Position numbers and translations under genes: made by a program. The notes beneath the pieces are model-generated. The model worked only from the letters and a program-made list of their open reading frames with translations. It had not been told where the DNA came from and ran no database searches. Source: Fibrobacter sp. (GTDB taxonomy: Bacteria; Fibrobacterota; Fibrobacteria; Fibrobacterales; Fibrobacteraceae). From it: 64,000 bases of DNA. The stretch covers positions 50,653 to 114,652 of the forward strand of contig JAKSIL010000005.1 of NCBI GenBank assembly GCA_024398815.1, given 5' to 3'. Below are positions 1-8,832 of the stretch, piece by piece (within the stretch, counting starts at the first letter, position 1; the number at the start of each line of letters is the position of its first letter).

Positions 1-434
1 CATTCAACCACACCGGTGTCGGCCAAACTACGGCCTTTGCAATCCCCAGTTTCGTCAAACAAGTCGCAGACATTTTCAAGAGTGGCCATCCCGGCGAAAT
101 TAAAGTCGGGAATCTCAGCGCCATCCGCGACTTTTCCGATGTGAAAGATGTCGTCCGAGTTTATAGATTATTGCTTGAAAACGAAAATAAGTTTAACGTT
201 TACAATGTAGGTTCCGGAATCGCAAATAAACTAAGCGATTTGCTAGACTACATCGTAAGCCTAGCCGAAATGGAAATCAAAATTTCAACGGATCCCGAGA
301 AATTCCGCCCCGTTGACTTACCGTATCAATGCGCCGACAACAGCCGCATCAAAGAACTAGGTTACTGGAACGCCACTGACATTCACGAAACACTGAAGTG
401 GATGTTCGACAACGAAATGAAATCAGGCCATTAA
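1..434 (+). CDS. NAD-dependent nucleotide-sugar epimerase/reductase, C-terminal part (5' truncated by window)
   Basis: Reading frame is open from base 3 (143 codons visible) to the TAA at 432-434, so the gene begins before the window. The visible part starts with FNHTGVGQTT, the substrate-binding loop typical of extended short-chain dehydrogenases acting on GDP- or dTDP-hexoses. It later has NVGSG and RPVDLPYQCADNSR followed by ELGY, the usual C-terminal landmarks of this family. These features fit GDP-4-dehydro-6-deoxy-D-mannose reductase (Rmd-like), which supplies deoxysugars for surface polysaccharide. The Rossmann glycine motif and catalytic Tyr-x3-Lys lie outside the window, so the exact substrate is inferred. 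It converges on the lipoprotein gene at 489. Confidence 0.75.
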   Translation, partial: FNHTGVGQTTAFAIPSFVKQVADIFKSGHPGEIKVGNLSAIRDFSDVKDVVRVYRLLLENENKFNVYNVGSGIANKLSDLLDYIVSLAEMEIKISTDPEKFRPVDLPYQCADNSRIKELGYWNATDIHETLKWMFDNEMKSGH

Positions 435-446
435 CGCCTAAAAAAA

Positions 447-466
447 GCCGGCACAAAAACCGGCTC
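447..466. terminator. Bidirectional intrinsic terminator between convergent genes
   Basis: AGCCGG (447-452) pairs with CCGGCT (461-466) around an 8-nt loop. On the minus strand the stem is followed by seven Ts (complement of 441-447), a strong terminator for the gene ending at 489. On the plus strand the following tract (CTTCTTC) is weaker. Confidence 0.75.
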
Positions 467-488
467 TTCTTCAAATTTCAGTTAAAAA

Positions 489-2297
489 CTACTTGACGTT
501 CTTTACACAGCGAACGGACTGCGCATTCGTTTGGACGACCAGCGCAAAACTGATTCCGGTCGATGTCAGATGGAGCGTCCAGGCTGCAGGCACATCCCCG
601 TCAAGCACACTCTCTTCGCTAGTCCAGTAATAGCCATCACCCGTACCGTTAGTGCCCATGCCGCCGCTGGTATAGCCAGACGGAATAAAGTCAAAGTCCC
701 ACAAATCGTCACCACGGTTTTCTTCTTGCCAAACTCGGTTCGCTTTCAAATGCGTAATCGTATTTTCGGCAAAGACCATGACATTGGATTCGTCCAATGT
801 AGCCGAGGCATCTACCGACGTAAAGAGTTCCATCCAGTCGTCGCGACTGGGCAGGCGCCATCCATCGGGGCAAAGATTTTCTGTAGAAACCCATTTGTAG
901 AGTCGACCGCGATTGTTGCAGTCACCCACATTGTTGCCGCCATCGTTCCAACCACCGCAGACATTGTCTCCCGATTCCTTGGACGCCACATTTTTGCGTC
1001 TCATGTTGTCCATCCACAGCTGGTTCCCTATGCGGACAACCGCATAAGTTTTTGCAGTGTAGTCAGCCTCTTCGCCATCGGCAAGGACATCTTCAAACGT
1101 ATCGACAAACGAACTCTTGAGGTTCCCGTTTTCGCAAGTTTCCGTTGCAGGGTCATACGGAATCGTACCGCAGTAGTACTTGTACAAAGTATCCCGCTGT
1201 ATGGCAGCATCATTTTGGCAGGCAACAACGACGACTCCGTAGGAATCGCTTTCTACTACACAATCCTTTCCGTTAGCACCGCCGTTACCAGGCATTCCCG
1301 GAGTTCCATCTTTACCATTCCAGAGCGTGTCGGGCGAACCTTCACCACAAACGATTTCTACACCGGAAGCGCCATCGTCAAGCGAGAACGGTGTATAGGA
1401 GCAGCCAACGCCAGGCAAGCCATCTTTGCCATTTTGACCGTCGAGGCCATTCCACAAGGTATCAACGGCATCCCTGCAGGCGATTTCCAAGCCGGAGCGT
1501 CCATCGACTAGAACAGCGGTAAATTTACAGACAGAATCCTTCGAGCCTGGCAAGCCGTCCTTTCCATCAGCGCCATTCCAAATGGTGTCGGGAAGCGCTT
1601 CGCCGCATGTCAGCACGAAGCCTGACTTTCCATTTTCAAGACTGAACGGCGTACTAGAGCAACTAGACCCAGTTTCACCCTTTTCACCAACACCACCGTC
1701 AACACCATTGACGCCATTCCACAGAGTATCGATATAGGTAGTGTCGCACACGATTTCGAGACCTGTGCGTTTTAAGGAATCGTCAGAAACGATAGGATTC
1801 AATTCACAGGAACTAGCGAACGAAGGTGCAGTTCCATTTTTGCCGTTCTTGCCATTCTTGCCGTCTTTACCATCTACGCCGTTCCAAAGCGTATCGGCAG
1901 GAGAATCGCCACAACTTACGACAAAGCCTGTACGAGAGCTATCTTCGCTTACGATGTTCTTTGCAGAGCAGCCGTCGCCAGGATCACCCGTTTCACCCTG
2001 CGCACCTTGGGCACCGGGCTTGCCATTTCGGCCATCGGCACCGTCTTCGCCGTCTTCGCCATTCAAGATAATCCACCTGTTCAAAGCGCAAACATAAGTC
2101 TTTGCGGAATCGGTAGAATAAATGATGTCACCTTCACTGTTTCTGTCGCAGGTGGGCATTTCCACTCGAGGGTCAAGAACTTCACCCATCAAATCGACAG
2201 TTTCGGTCACTTCGGTCACATCGCCGCCACACCCTGATAGCATCAGGGCCGACGCCGCTACCGCAGTCGATGCATATTTCAATAGTGAAAATTTCAT
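489..2297 (-). CDS. FISUMP-domain lipoprotein with collagen-like repeats
   Basis: 602 residues. A lipoprotein signal ends in the lipobox LSGC with Cys23. Residues about 80-350 alternate Gly-X-Y runs (such as GEDGEDGADG) with five modules of the form Cys-x(20-25)-Cys-x(5-8)-DT(L/I)WNGxDG. One CGTIPYDPATETC repeat follows. The last ~185 residues form a FISUMP domain: IGNQLWMDN, GRLYKW, CPDGWRLPSRDDW, YYWTSEE and a terminal RCVKN. Surface adhesion or scaffolding is plausible, but no biochemical role is established for FISUMP proteins. Start chosen at the ATG after GAGG (AGGATATCGTT spacing). It lies 14 nt downstream of the related gene ending at 2312, so the two probably form an operon. Confidence 0.85.
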   Translation of the reverse strand: MKFSLLKYASTAVAASALMLSGCGGDVTEVTETVDLMGEVLDPRVEMPTCDRNSEGDIIYSTDSAKTYVCALNRWIILNGEDGEDGADGRNGKPGAQGAQGETGDPGDGCSAKNIVSEDSSRTGFVVSCGDSPADTLWNGVDGKDGKNGKNGKNGTAPSFASSCELNPIVSDDSLKRTGLEIVCDTTYIDTLWNGVNGVDGGVGEKGETGSSCSSTPFSLENGKSGFVLTCGEALPDTIWNGADGKDGLPGSKDSVCKFTAVLVDGRSGLEIACRDAVDTLWNGLDGQNGKDGLPGVGCSYTPFSLDDGASGVEIVCGEGSPDTLWNGKDGTPGMPGNGGANGKDCVVESDSYGVVVVACQNDAAIQRDTLYKYYCGTIPYDPATETCENGNLKSSFVDTFEDVLADGEEADYTAKTYAVVRIGNQLWMDNMRRKNVASKESGDNVCGGWNDGGNNVGDCNNRGRLYKWVSTENLCPDGWRLPSRDDWMELFTSVDASATLDESNVMVFAENTITHLKANRVWQEENRGDDLWDFDFIPSGYTSGGMGTNGTGDGYYWTSEESVLDGDVPAAWTLHLTSTGISFALVVQTNAQSVRCVKNVK

Positions 2298-2311
2298 AAC
2301 GATATCCTCAA

Positions 2312-4768
2312 CTATTCAGCATCCTTAAGGCAACGGACGGTGAGATAGTAATCACCCAATTGCTCGTTCGTCACCTTGAATTCCGTATCCGTAAGTTGCA
2401 CATGGCATCCCACGGAATTATTACCGCAAGATGTTGCCGTCCAGAAGATATTCCATTGCGTATATTGTGCAGTGCCATTGGCATCCGTTCCAAAGCCAGC
2501 AGGAATCGTCGAGAATCCCGTCGTATTTGTTCCGTTATAGCCATTTTGCGTAAGCTCCGTCCACATATCTGGAGTCCTTATAGAATTGATGTAAGAACTG
2601 TTTCTTCCTGTGACAGAGACCGCCTTTCCATAATTACTTGCAGAATTTGTGCAATTCTTATCCAATGTGCAAATCAAGTTATTCCATTCCGTCGTCGTGG
2701 GAAGATGCCAACCAGAAGGGCAAGCCGAATTCGCTGCAGACCAGTTGTAAAGTCTTCCATAAGTGGAGCAATCTTTATTGCTTCCGCCACACATGCTTCC
2801 GCTGGAAGTTGCGTAGTTGAGGTTATCCGCCATCCATGTCTGGGTAGTCGTGGATGTCGTCACGGTCATCGTCTTGTACGTAACAGTCGTAGATCCGCGG
2901 TTATCTTCCAAGGATCCTTGAGTATACACGGCACCATTGATGCAAGTTCCCTCGGCACCGACAAGCACACCTCCGCACAAAGTCTGTCCCTTTTCGCCGA
3001 CAAGGCTAGTCGCCGCATTATAGCAAGAATCCTCCGCAGAATCGTAAAGTTCCGTGCCGCACAAGGCTAGGCCGATATCGCCCACAATGCTGTTCGTTTC
3101 GTCGTAGCATTCCTGTGCAGTTTCGTCATAGAGCGCAGTGCCGCATATAGAGAGCCCGATATCCGCCACAGTATTGCCAAAGTAGCACTCCTTTTTCGTC
3201 GCATCGTAAAGTACGACTCCGCACAAAGTTTGTCCCTTGTCGCCCACAATGCTGTTCGTTTCGTCATAGCATTCCTGCGTTTCCGCATCGTAGAGCTCCG
3301 TACCGCACTCTGCAAGGCCTATGTCGCCCACAGTAGTTCCAAAGTAGCAAGCCTTCTTCGCCGGATCATAGAGACTGGTGCCGCACACGGAAAGTCCCCT
3401 TACATCGATTGTAGTGCTAAAATAGCAGGAATCCACTTCAGGGTCATAGGCCGCAGTCCCGCACTGTTTCCAGCCTTTAAGCGCGAACAAACTGATAGAA
3501 GCATCAAGGCATTCACTGGTTTCCGGATTGTAGTATTCTTCACCGCATGTCACAAAGCCCTTTCCAATAGCCTTGCCGTCTATGCAGTCGAAGTGGTCCG
3601 GATCATAGGGTTTGCCTTCGCAAAGTCCCTTGTAAATGTCGAAGGAACTTGCCGAGGTACCAGAGCCGCAAGTAATGTGGATAAGTCCAAAGCCATCGTC
3701 CGCAGCAACGCAACCGACACCGTTATCGCCATCCGCGCCATCGCCGCCGTCGCCGCCATTTTCGCCGTCCTTACCAGACCACAATGTTGTCGATTCCGTG
3801 CCGCAGGTAATTTCGACGCCCTTGATGCCGTTTTCACCTACTACAGACGTCGACGAGCACTTGTTGCCATCAGTACCGGGATTACCGTTCATTCCATCGA
3901 CGCCGCTCCACAAGGTATCCGGGTCACTGTTGCTGCACGTCATTTCAATGCCCTTGCGACCATCGTTATCAACAACCTTCGCCAATTCGCACGAAGCAAG
4001 GACAGCACCGACATCGCCATCACTGCCGTCAACGCCGTTCACAATAGTGTCACGAGTCAAAAGGTCACCGGAGCCACAGGAAATTTCAATAGCCCATACA
4101 CTGTCCTTTGCATCCACAAGTTTTTTCGACGTACAGCCATCGCCAGTCAAGCCCTGGTCACCCGGAGCACCGTCCTGGCCGTCAAGGCCATTCCACAAAG
4201 TATCCGGTTTGGCATTTTTACATGCGATTTCCACGCCGAAACGAGAAGAATCTTCGTTAGCGACCTTCGTCAATCCGCATTTAGAAGCAATAGAGCCTGC
4301 AACTCCGTCGTAGCCGTCGGTACCGTCAATACCATTTTCTCCATCGACACCACTCCAAAGGGTATCGACATTGGCGCCGCAAGTGACTTCGATTCCGGCA
4401 AGGGATTCATCATTTTCAATAGCCTTCATGGTGCAACTGGCACCCTTTTCGCCAGGTTCACCGGCAACACCCTGGGCGCCGGCCTTTCCGTCTTCGCCAT
4501 CCTTACCATTCTCGCCATTGGCGCCGCTCATAACGTGCCATTTCTCATTCGCACAAATGTACGAAAGACCGTTTTCCGTCACGTACACAATTTCGCCTGA
4601 GTTCAACTCGTCGCAATCCGGCAACTTATCTTTTTTAGTAATAAGCGTTGCTCCAGAAATGTATTCGTCAGTCACTTTCGTAACATCTCCGCTACAAGCC
4701 ACAAATGCAATGGTAGCGGACAGCATGCTCACGGATGCTGTAGTCATTGTTTTTACAGAAAGCTTCAT
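2312..4768 (-). CDS. Large FISUMP lipoprotein with collagen-like blocks and Cys-repeat region
   Basis: 818 residues from the ATG at 4768, chosen because GGAG sits 8-9 nt upstream and the protein then begins with a signal peptide (MKLSVKTMTT...) and lipobox FVAC, Cys25. A longer frame upstream would bury this signal. Order of parts: five Cys...DTLWxGxDG modules alternating with Gly-X-Y runs; then nine tandem repeats of about 28 residues with the pattern CG(T/E)xxYDxxxxxC; then a C-terminal FISUMP domain (WMADNLNYA, GRLYNWSAA, CPSGWHLPTTTEW, WTATS, RCLKD). It shares architecture with the next gene, suggesting duplication. Likely exported and anchored to a membrane; ligand unknown. Confidence 0.85.
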   Translation of the reverse strand: MKLSVKTMTTASVSMLSATIAFVACSGDVTKVTDEYISGATLITKKDKLPDCDELNSGEIVYVTENGLSYICANEKWHVMSGANGENGKDGEDGKAGAQGVAGEPGEKGASCTMKAIENDESLAGIEVTCGANVDTLWSGVDGENGIDGTDGYDGVAGSIASKCGLTKVANEDSSRFGVEIACKNAKPDTLWNGLDGQDGAPGDQGLTGDGCTSKKLVDAKDSVWAIEISCGSGDLLTRDTIVNGVDGSDGDVGAVLASCELAKVVDNDGRKGIEMTCSNSDPDTLWSGVDGMNGNPGTDGNKCSSTSVVGENGIKGVEITCGTESTTLWSGKDGENGGDGGDGADGDNGVGCVAADDGFGLIHITCGSGTSASSFDIYKGLCEGKPYDPDHFDCIDGKAIGKGFVTCGEEYYNPETSECLDASISLFALKGWKQCGTAAYDPEVDSCYFSTTIDVRGLSVCGTSLYDPAKKACYFGTTVGDIGLAECGTELYDAETQECYDETNSIVGDKGQTLCGVVLYDATKKECYFGNTVADIGLSICGTALYDETAQECYDETNSIVGDIGLALCGTELYDSAEDSCYNAATSLVGEKGQTLCGGVLVGAEGTCINGAVYTQGSLEDNRGSTTVTYKTMTVTTSTTTQTWMADNLNYATSSGSMCGGSNKDCSTYGRLYNWSAANSACPSGWHLPTTTEWNNLICTLDKNCTNSASNYGKAVSVTGRNSSYINSIRTPDMWTELTQNGYNGTNTTGFSTIPAGFGTDANGTAQYTQWNIFWTATSCGNNSVGCHVQLTDTEFKVTNEQLGDYYLTVRCLKDAE

Positions 4769-4924
4769 AATTTCGGCTCCAAATTTACTTTTTCTAGTTA
4801 TTATAAAACTTTTTTTACCTAAAGTCAAGATTTTGCATTATTCCAAAGCGGTCTAAACAAGCCTATTTGGCTTTTAAAGCCATAAAAACGCCTAAATTTT
4901 TCCAAAAATGTTATTTTTTATCAC

Positions 4925-6049
4925 ATGAAACAAGTTTCTGCTATAAATTCGGCCGACAAGACTGAACCAGCCACAAAGATTGCCGTTGACGCCCGTATGG
5001 TACACAAGTCCGGCATCGGCACTTGCATTCAGCACTGGCTGAAAGACGTCGGCTACAGCGTCGCCATGGGCGACCCGAAGGAACTTGAAGAATACAGGGA
5101 TTCCGTTCCGGAGCAAATTCCGTTCATCAGCGGGATTTACGGATACAAGGAGCAGTTAAAATTTCCGTACCGCAAGCTTCGCAAATTCCGCCCGGACGTT
5201 CTCCATATCCCCCACTGCAACGTCCCCCTTTTTTACCGCGGCAAGATGATCGTGACCATCCACGATCTGACGCACTTGGTCCATCCCGAATTTTTGCCGA
5301 TAAAGCTTGCGCACCTTTACTTCAAGTTCATTTTCTGGTTCGTATGCAAGCGAGCCAATCGGATTATGGCCGATTCCCAGAGCACCAAAAACGACCTTTT
5401 GCGTTTTTACAAGGTAAATCCCGACAAAATAACAGTCGTTCCCCTGGCGGTCAGTTCCGAATTCGTAAAAAAACAGGCAAACGAAGTCGAATACCTTTAC
5501 GAAAAATTCAACATTCCCCGCGACAAGAAAATCATTCTCTACGTCGGGAACCTTTTGCCACATAAAAACTTGAACGGACTCCTGGAAGGCTTTGCGCAAA
5601 TGAAAGGTCGCAAAGACTGCCGACTCGTACTCGTCGGGAAAGCCTTCGACGGACGCACCGCGAACACCCGCGAAACAGAACTCGGACTCGACGGGCTCAC
5701 CATCCACGCTGGCATGGTAAGCCAAGAAGACCTCGTAAACTTCTACAACCTGGCAGACCTCTTTGTGCTACCCTCGCTGTACGAAGGATTCGGTTTACCC
5801 ATTCTGGAAGCCTTCGCCTGCGGCACTCCTGTCGCAAGTTCCAACACATCCTCGATGCCAGAGGTCGGCGGCGATATCGCCACGTACTTCGACCCGCTAA
5901 ACGCACAAAGCATCGCTAGCGCCCTTGAAGCGTCCATCGACACCAAAGGAAAATGTGATGGGAAAATTGCAGCCTGGGTAAAGAATTTCAGCTGGGAATC
6001 CAGCGCCAAGCGCATTTACGAAATTGCAAAAGAGGTGGCGGAGCAGTAA
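4925..6049 (+). CDS. Glycosyltransferase, GT4-type (GT-B fold)
   Basis: 374 residues. The N-terminal half has a PHCNVPLFYRGKMIVTIHDL-type segment, and the C-terminal half has ILYVGNLLPHKNL, RLVLVGK, and the donor-site motif PSLYEGFGLPILEAFACGTPV that marks retaining GT-B family 4 enzymes (E-x7-E: the two Glu of EGFGLPILE). Such enzymes transfer a sugar from a nucleotide donor to a lipid-linked or polysaccharide acceptor at the cytoplasmic face. It sits 2 nt before a flippase-like membrane protein, suggesting a joint role in envelope glycan assembly. No Shine-Dalgarno is visible; TATTTT at 4912-4917 ends 7 nt before the ATG, so the mRNA may be leaderless. Confidence 0.85.
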   Translation: MKQVSAINSADKTEPATKIAVDARMVHKSGIGTCIQHWLKDVGYSVAMGDPKELEEYRDSVPEQIPFISGIYGYKEQLKFPYRKLRKFRPDVLHIPHCNVPLFYRGKMIVTIHDLTHLVHPEFLPIKLAHLYFKFIFWFVCKRANRIMADSQSTKNDLLRFYKVNPDKITVVPLAVSSEFVKKQANEVEYLYEKFNIPRDKKIILYVGNLLPHKNLNGLLEGFAQMKGRKDCRLVLVGKAFDGRTANTRETELGLDGLTIHAGMVSQEDLVNFYNLADLFVLPSLYEGFGLPILEAFACGTPVASSNTSSMPEVGGDIATYFDPLNAQSIASALEASIDTKGKCDGKIAAWVKNFSWESSAKRIYEIAKEVAEQ

Positions 6050-6051
6050 CC

Positions 6052-6999
6052 ATGGCAAGTTCCAGAGCGAAAAAGATTCTCTCGTCCGCATTAAAAGCCA
6101 TCGTGAGCGTTGGCGGGCTCGCCTACATCTTTTGGAAAGTTCCCTTTGGCGAAGTTTGCGGCCATTGGACAGCGCATGCTTTCCCTTGGATTGGCTTGAT
6201 TCTTTTTTGCACTGTTTTCAGCATGATAATCCAGGCGAACCGTTGGCGCGGGCTTCTCTTGGAAGAAGGAAAGAAAATAAAGTTCTTCACCTTTTACGAA
6301 TACATTGCACTTGGGTACTTTTTCAACAACCTTCTCCCGAGTGGGTTTGGCGGTGACGCCGTCAAGACGATTGCCTTCGGGAAGCGCTTCGGCAACACGG
6401 CGAATTCCGTAGCGGCAGTCGCCATTTCGCGCGTCATGGGACTTTTGGCCATGTTCCTCTGCTTTTTCGTGATGCTCCCGTTCGTGGTGACGCGCTACCA
6501 CATTCCTGCAATCTATACGGGGGCAGTTTGCGGAGTCGCCCTGCTTTCCATTTTCATCATCGTCGCAGGGCTTTTTTCGGACAAAATAAAATTGCCGACA
6601 GCGCTCACTTCCAAAATTCCGTTTTTACTTAAACTGCAGAACGCCTTTTGCATCTACCGCGGTTACAAGAAAGCATTTTTCCTTTCGGGGCTAGACTCCA
6701 TCTGGTTGCAAATTTCGTCCATCACCATCCATTACGCTTATTTCCAGGCAGTGGGAGTTCCCGTTGATTTAGCGACCATCACTGTATTCATGACTATCAC
6801 CATCACGGTTTCAATGCTCCCCATTTCCATAAATGGAATTGGCCTCAGGGAAGGCGTCAATGTTAGTTTGTTCACTGGACTTTTGGGAATCCCCGCAGAC
6901 ACAGTCCTTGCGGCAGCCCTTTTAGGCTACATTCCCATGGTTTTCCAAGCTGCACAGGGTGGAATTTTCCTTTGCCGTCCCCAAAAAACAACAAAATAA
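6052..6999 (+). CDS. Lysylphosphatidylglycerol synthase TM-domain / flippase-like membrane protein
   Basis: 315 residues with about eight hydrophobic segments. The pattern NRWRGLLLEE, ALGYFFNNLLPSGFGGDAVK and SINGIGLREG matches the UPF0104/PF03706 family (also called flippase-like domain), found in proteins that move or modify lipid-linked molecules. The conserved NNLLPSGFGGD loop is present. It begins 2 nt after the glycosyltransferase stop codon, with GGAG 8 nt upstream lying inside the previous gene, so the two are very likely cotranscribed. The catalytic domain of true lysyl-PG synthases is absent, so a transport-like function is more likely than aminoacyl transfer. Confidence 0.8.
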   Translation: MASSRAKKILSSALKAIVSVGGLAYIFWKVPFGEVCGHWTAHAFPWIGLILFCTVFSMIIQANRWRGLLLEEGKKIKFFTFYEYIALGYFFNNLLPSGFGGDAVKTIAFGKRFGNTANSVAAVAISRVMGLLAMFLCFFVMLPFVVTRYHIPAIYTGAVCGVALLSIFIIVAGLFSDKIKLPTALTSKIPFLLKLQNAFCIYRGYKKAFFLSGLDSIWLQISSITIHYAYFQAVGVPVDLATITVFMTITITVSMLPISINGIGLREGVNVSLFTGLLGIPADTVLAAALLGYIPMVFQAAQGGIFLCRPQKTTK

Positions 7000-7056
7000 C
7001 TATTTTTTCTTTGCCTATAGCATTTCAGTGTCCTAATTTTTAAAAGGAGCCTCACT

Positions 7057-8763
7057 ATGAAAAGCAGCAAAATACTTTCCGCCATCACCATCAGTTCCTT
7101 TGTATTTTTAGCCGCCTGCGGAGACGATTCCGAATCCAGCGGCACAGCCACAGAAATAAGTTCCGAAAACTATTGCTTTGAAGATTTCGGCATCAATGAT
7201 GAAGCAACTTGGGAACAGAACAAGTACAACAGCACCTATGTAAAACAATCCATTTGCAAAAGCGCAGTCAGTTTTTTAGGGAACTTCGTAAAGGGAGTGA
7301 GTTGTGTCTCCGTCAAGAATAGCGAATTCAAGAAACGTCTCAACATAACACTCTCGGAAAACGGCAAAGAAAAAAACATTTGGGCCGACATTCAAGGATG
7401 TCAATTTAAACTTGGTACCGAAACCGACTACTACTCTATAATCACAGACGGAGGCATCTTCACACTTGACCCCTGTCTCTGCAAAACAAGCGATGGAAAA
7501 ACATACTACAGAGAAATTTCTCTCATAGACGAAGATGAAGAAAGTTCCTCGTCGTCATCAAGTAAAAAAACTTCCAGCAGCAGTAAAAACAGTGCAAAGT
7601 CCAGTGACAGTAAAAGCAAGTCCAGCAGTAGCGAAAGCAAGCAAAAATCCAGCAGCAGCAAGGCCGAAGAAAAAACCGCATCCATCGAATTCGTAAAAAT
7701 TGGCGACAAGGAATGGACAGTCAAGAACCTTGACGTTGAAGTCGAAGGAAGTTTTTGCTACAACAAAAAAACAGAAAACTGCAAAAAATACGGTCGTATG
7801 TACACTTGGGCCACAGCCATGGACATCGAATCCAAATACAATTCCACAAAATTCGGAAACGTCACCATGCACCAAGGCTTGTGCCCCGAAGGCTCACACT
7901 TGCCCAGTCACGAAGAATGGACTGAACTGAGCGAAGCCATTCAATCAAACTCAAGCTACATGCAATATTTCAACAATCAACTCGGCGGAGCCTACGACTA
8001 CAACGGTTATTTCAGGGACGAAAATTACGAATCCCTGTTCTGGAGTTCTACGGAATATGACGTTTCAAACACCTACCACAATTTTGAATTTGCCTGGTCT
8101 TGGTCATTCCGTCAAAACGGCTCCATCGGCACAGACAACGGGCACAAAATTACCGGAGCATACATTCGTTGCGTAAAGGATTACGAAATAAAGACCGAAG
8201 TTTCATCAAGTTCAGAAGCTCCGAAATCGTCCTCCAGCCTTTACGTCCATGAAGAAGACGATTTCGTACAAATCGGCGAACAAATCTGGTCTAAAGAAAA
8301 TCTAAATGTGGAAATTGAAGGTAGCCGCTGCTATAACGACGAACCCGAAAATTGCGAAAAGTACGGAAGGATGTACACCTGGGCCCAAGCGATGGACATC
8401 AAATCCGATTACAACAAAAAGGAACTAGGCGAAATAACCATGCCACATCAAGGCATTTGCCCCGAAGGCATGCACCTGCCGAGCTATGACGAATGGAACG
8501 AATTGGAAAAGAACATTCAAAATCAAGACACCTACTTAGCCTATTTCAACAACCAGCTGGGCGGAGCCTACGATTACTACGGGTATTACAGGGACGAGGG
8601 TTACGAATCCCTATTCTGGAGTTCCTCGGAATACAATGTTACCAACCCCTACTATGACTTTGAATACGCCTGGTCTTGGTCGTTCCGTAAAAACAATTCC
8701 ATAGGCACCGACAACGGGCACAAAATCACCGGTGCCTACGTAAGATGCCTTAAAAACCAATAA
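7057..8763 (+). CDS. Lipoprotein with two tandem FISUMP domains
   Basis: 568 residues. Lipobox LAAC with Cys21, followed by GDD. Residues about 30-160 form an N-terminal domain with several Cys and no recognised family. A Ser/Lys-rich linker follows (about 163-207, runs of SSSS and SSSK). FISUMP domain 1 covers about 208-375 and domain 2 about 398-566. Both contain GRMYTWA, CPEG(S/M)HLPS, LGGAYDY, ESLFWSS and GTDNGHKITGAY, so the second arose by internal duplication. A second short Ser-rich hinge separates them. The start has AAAAGGAG 7-8 nt upstream. Probably surface exposed; function unknown. Confidence 0.85.
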   Translation: MKSSKILSAITISSFVFLAACGDDSESSGTATEISSENYCFEDFGINDEATWEQNKYNSTYVKQSICKSAVSFLGNFVKGVSCVSVKNSEFKKRLNITLSENGKEKNIWADIQGCQFKLGTETDYYSIITDGGIFTLDPCLCKTSDGKTYYREISLIDEDEESSSSSSSKKTSSSSKNSAKSSDSKSKSSSSESKQKSSSSKAEEKTASIEFVKIGDKEWTVKNLDVEVEGSFCYNKKTENCKKYGRMYTWATAMDIESKYNSTKFGNVTMHQGLCPEGSHLPSHEEWTELSEAIQSNSSYMQYFNNQLGGAYDYNGYFRDENYESLFWSSTEYDVSNTYHNFEFAWSWSFRQNGSIGTDNGHKITGAYIRCVKDYEIKTEVSSSSEAPKSSSSLYVHEEDDFVQIGEQIWSKENLNVEIEGSRCYNDEPENCEKYGRMYTWAQAMDIKSDYNKKELGEITMPHQGICPEGMHLPSYDEWNELEKNIQNQDTYLAYFNNQLGGAYDYYGYYRDEGYESLFWSSSEYNVTNPYYDFEYAWSWSFRKNNSIGTDNGHKITGAYVRCLKNQ

Positions 8764-8832
8764 ACAATTTCACCTTTTTTTGCTAGTATTATAAATTAAA
8801 TGGGATGAGCCCTTTCTCAAAGGAGTTTTTCA

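Noticed and set aside
531..1511. Long open frame opposite the first lipoprotein gene
   Set aside because: It is the complementary frame of a Gly-X-Y-rich gene; the minus-strand frame has a signal peptide and FISUMP domain.
3230..4600. Long plus-strand open frame opposite the 818-residue lipoprotein
   Set aside because: Shadow of a repetitive, low-stop-codon gene; no start context or family.
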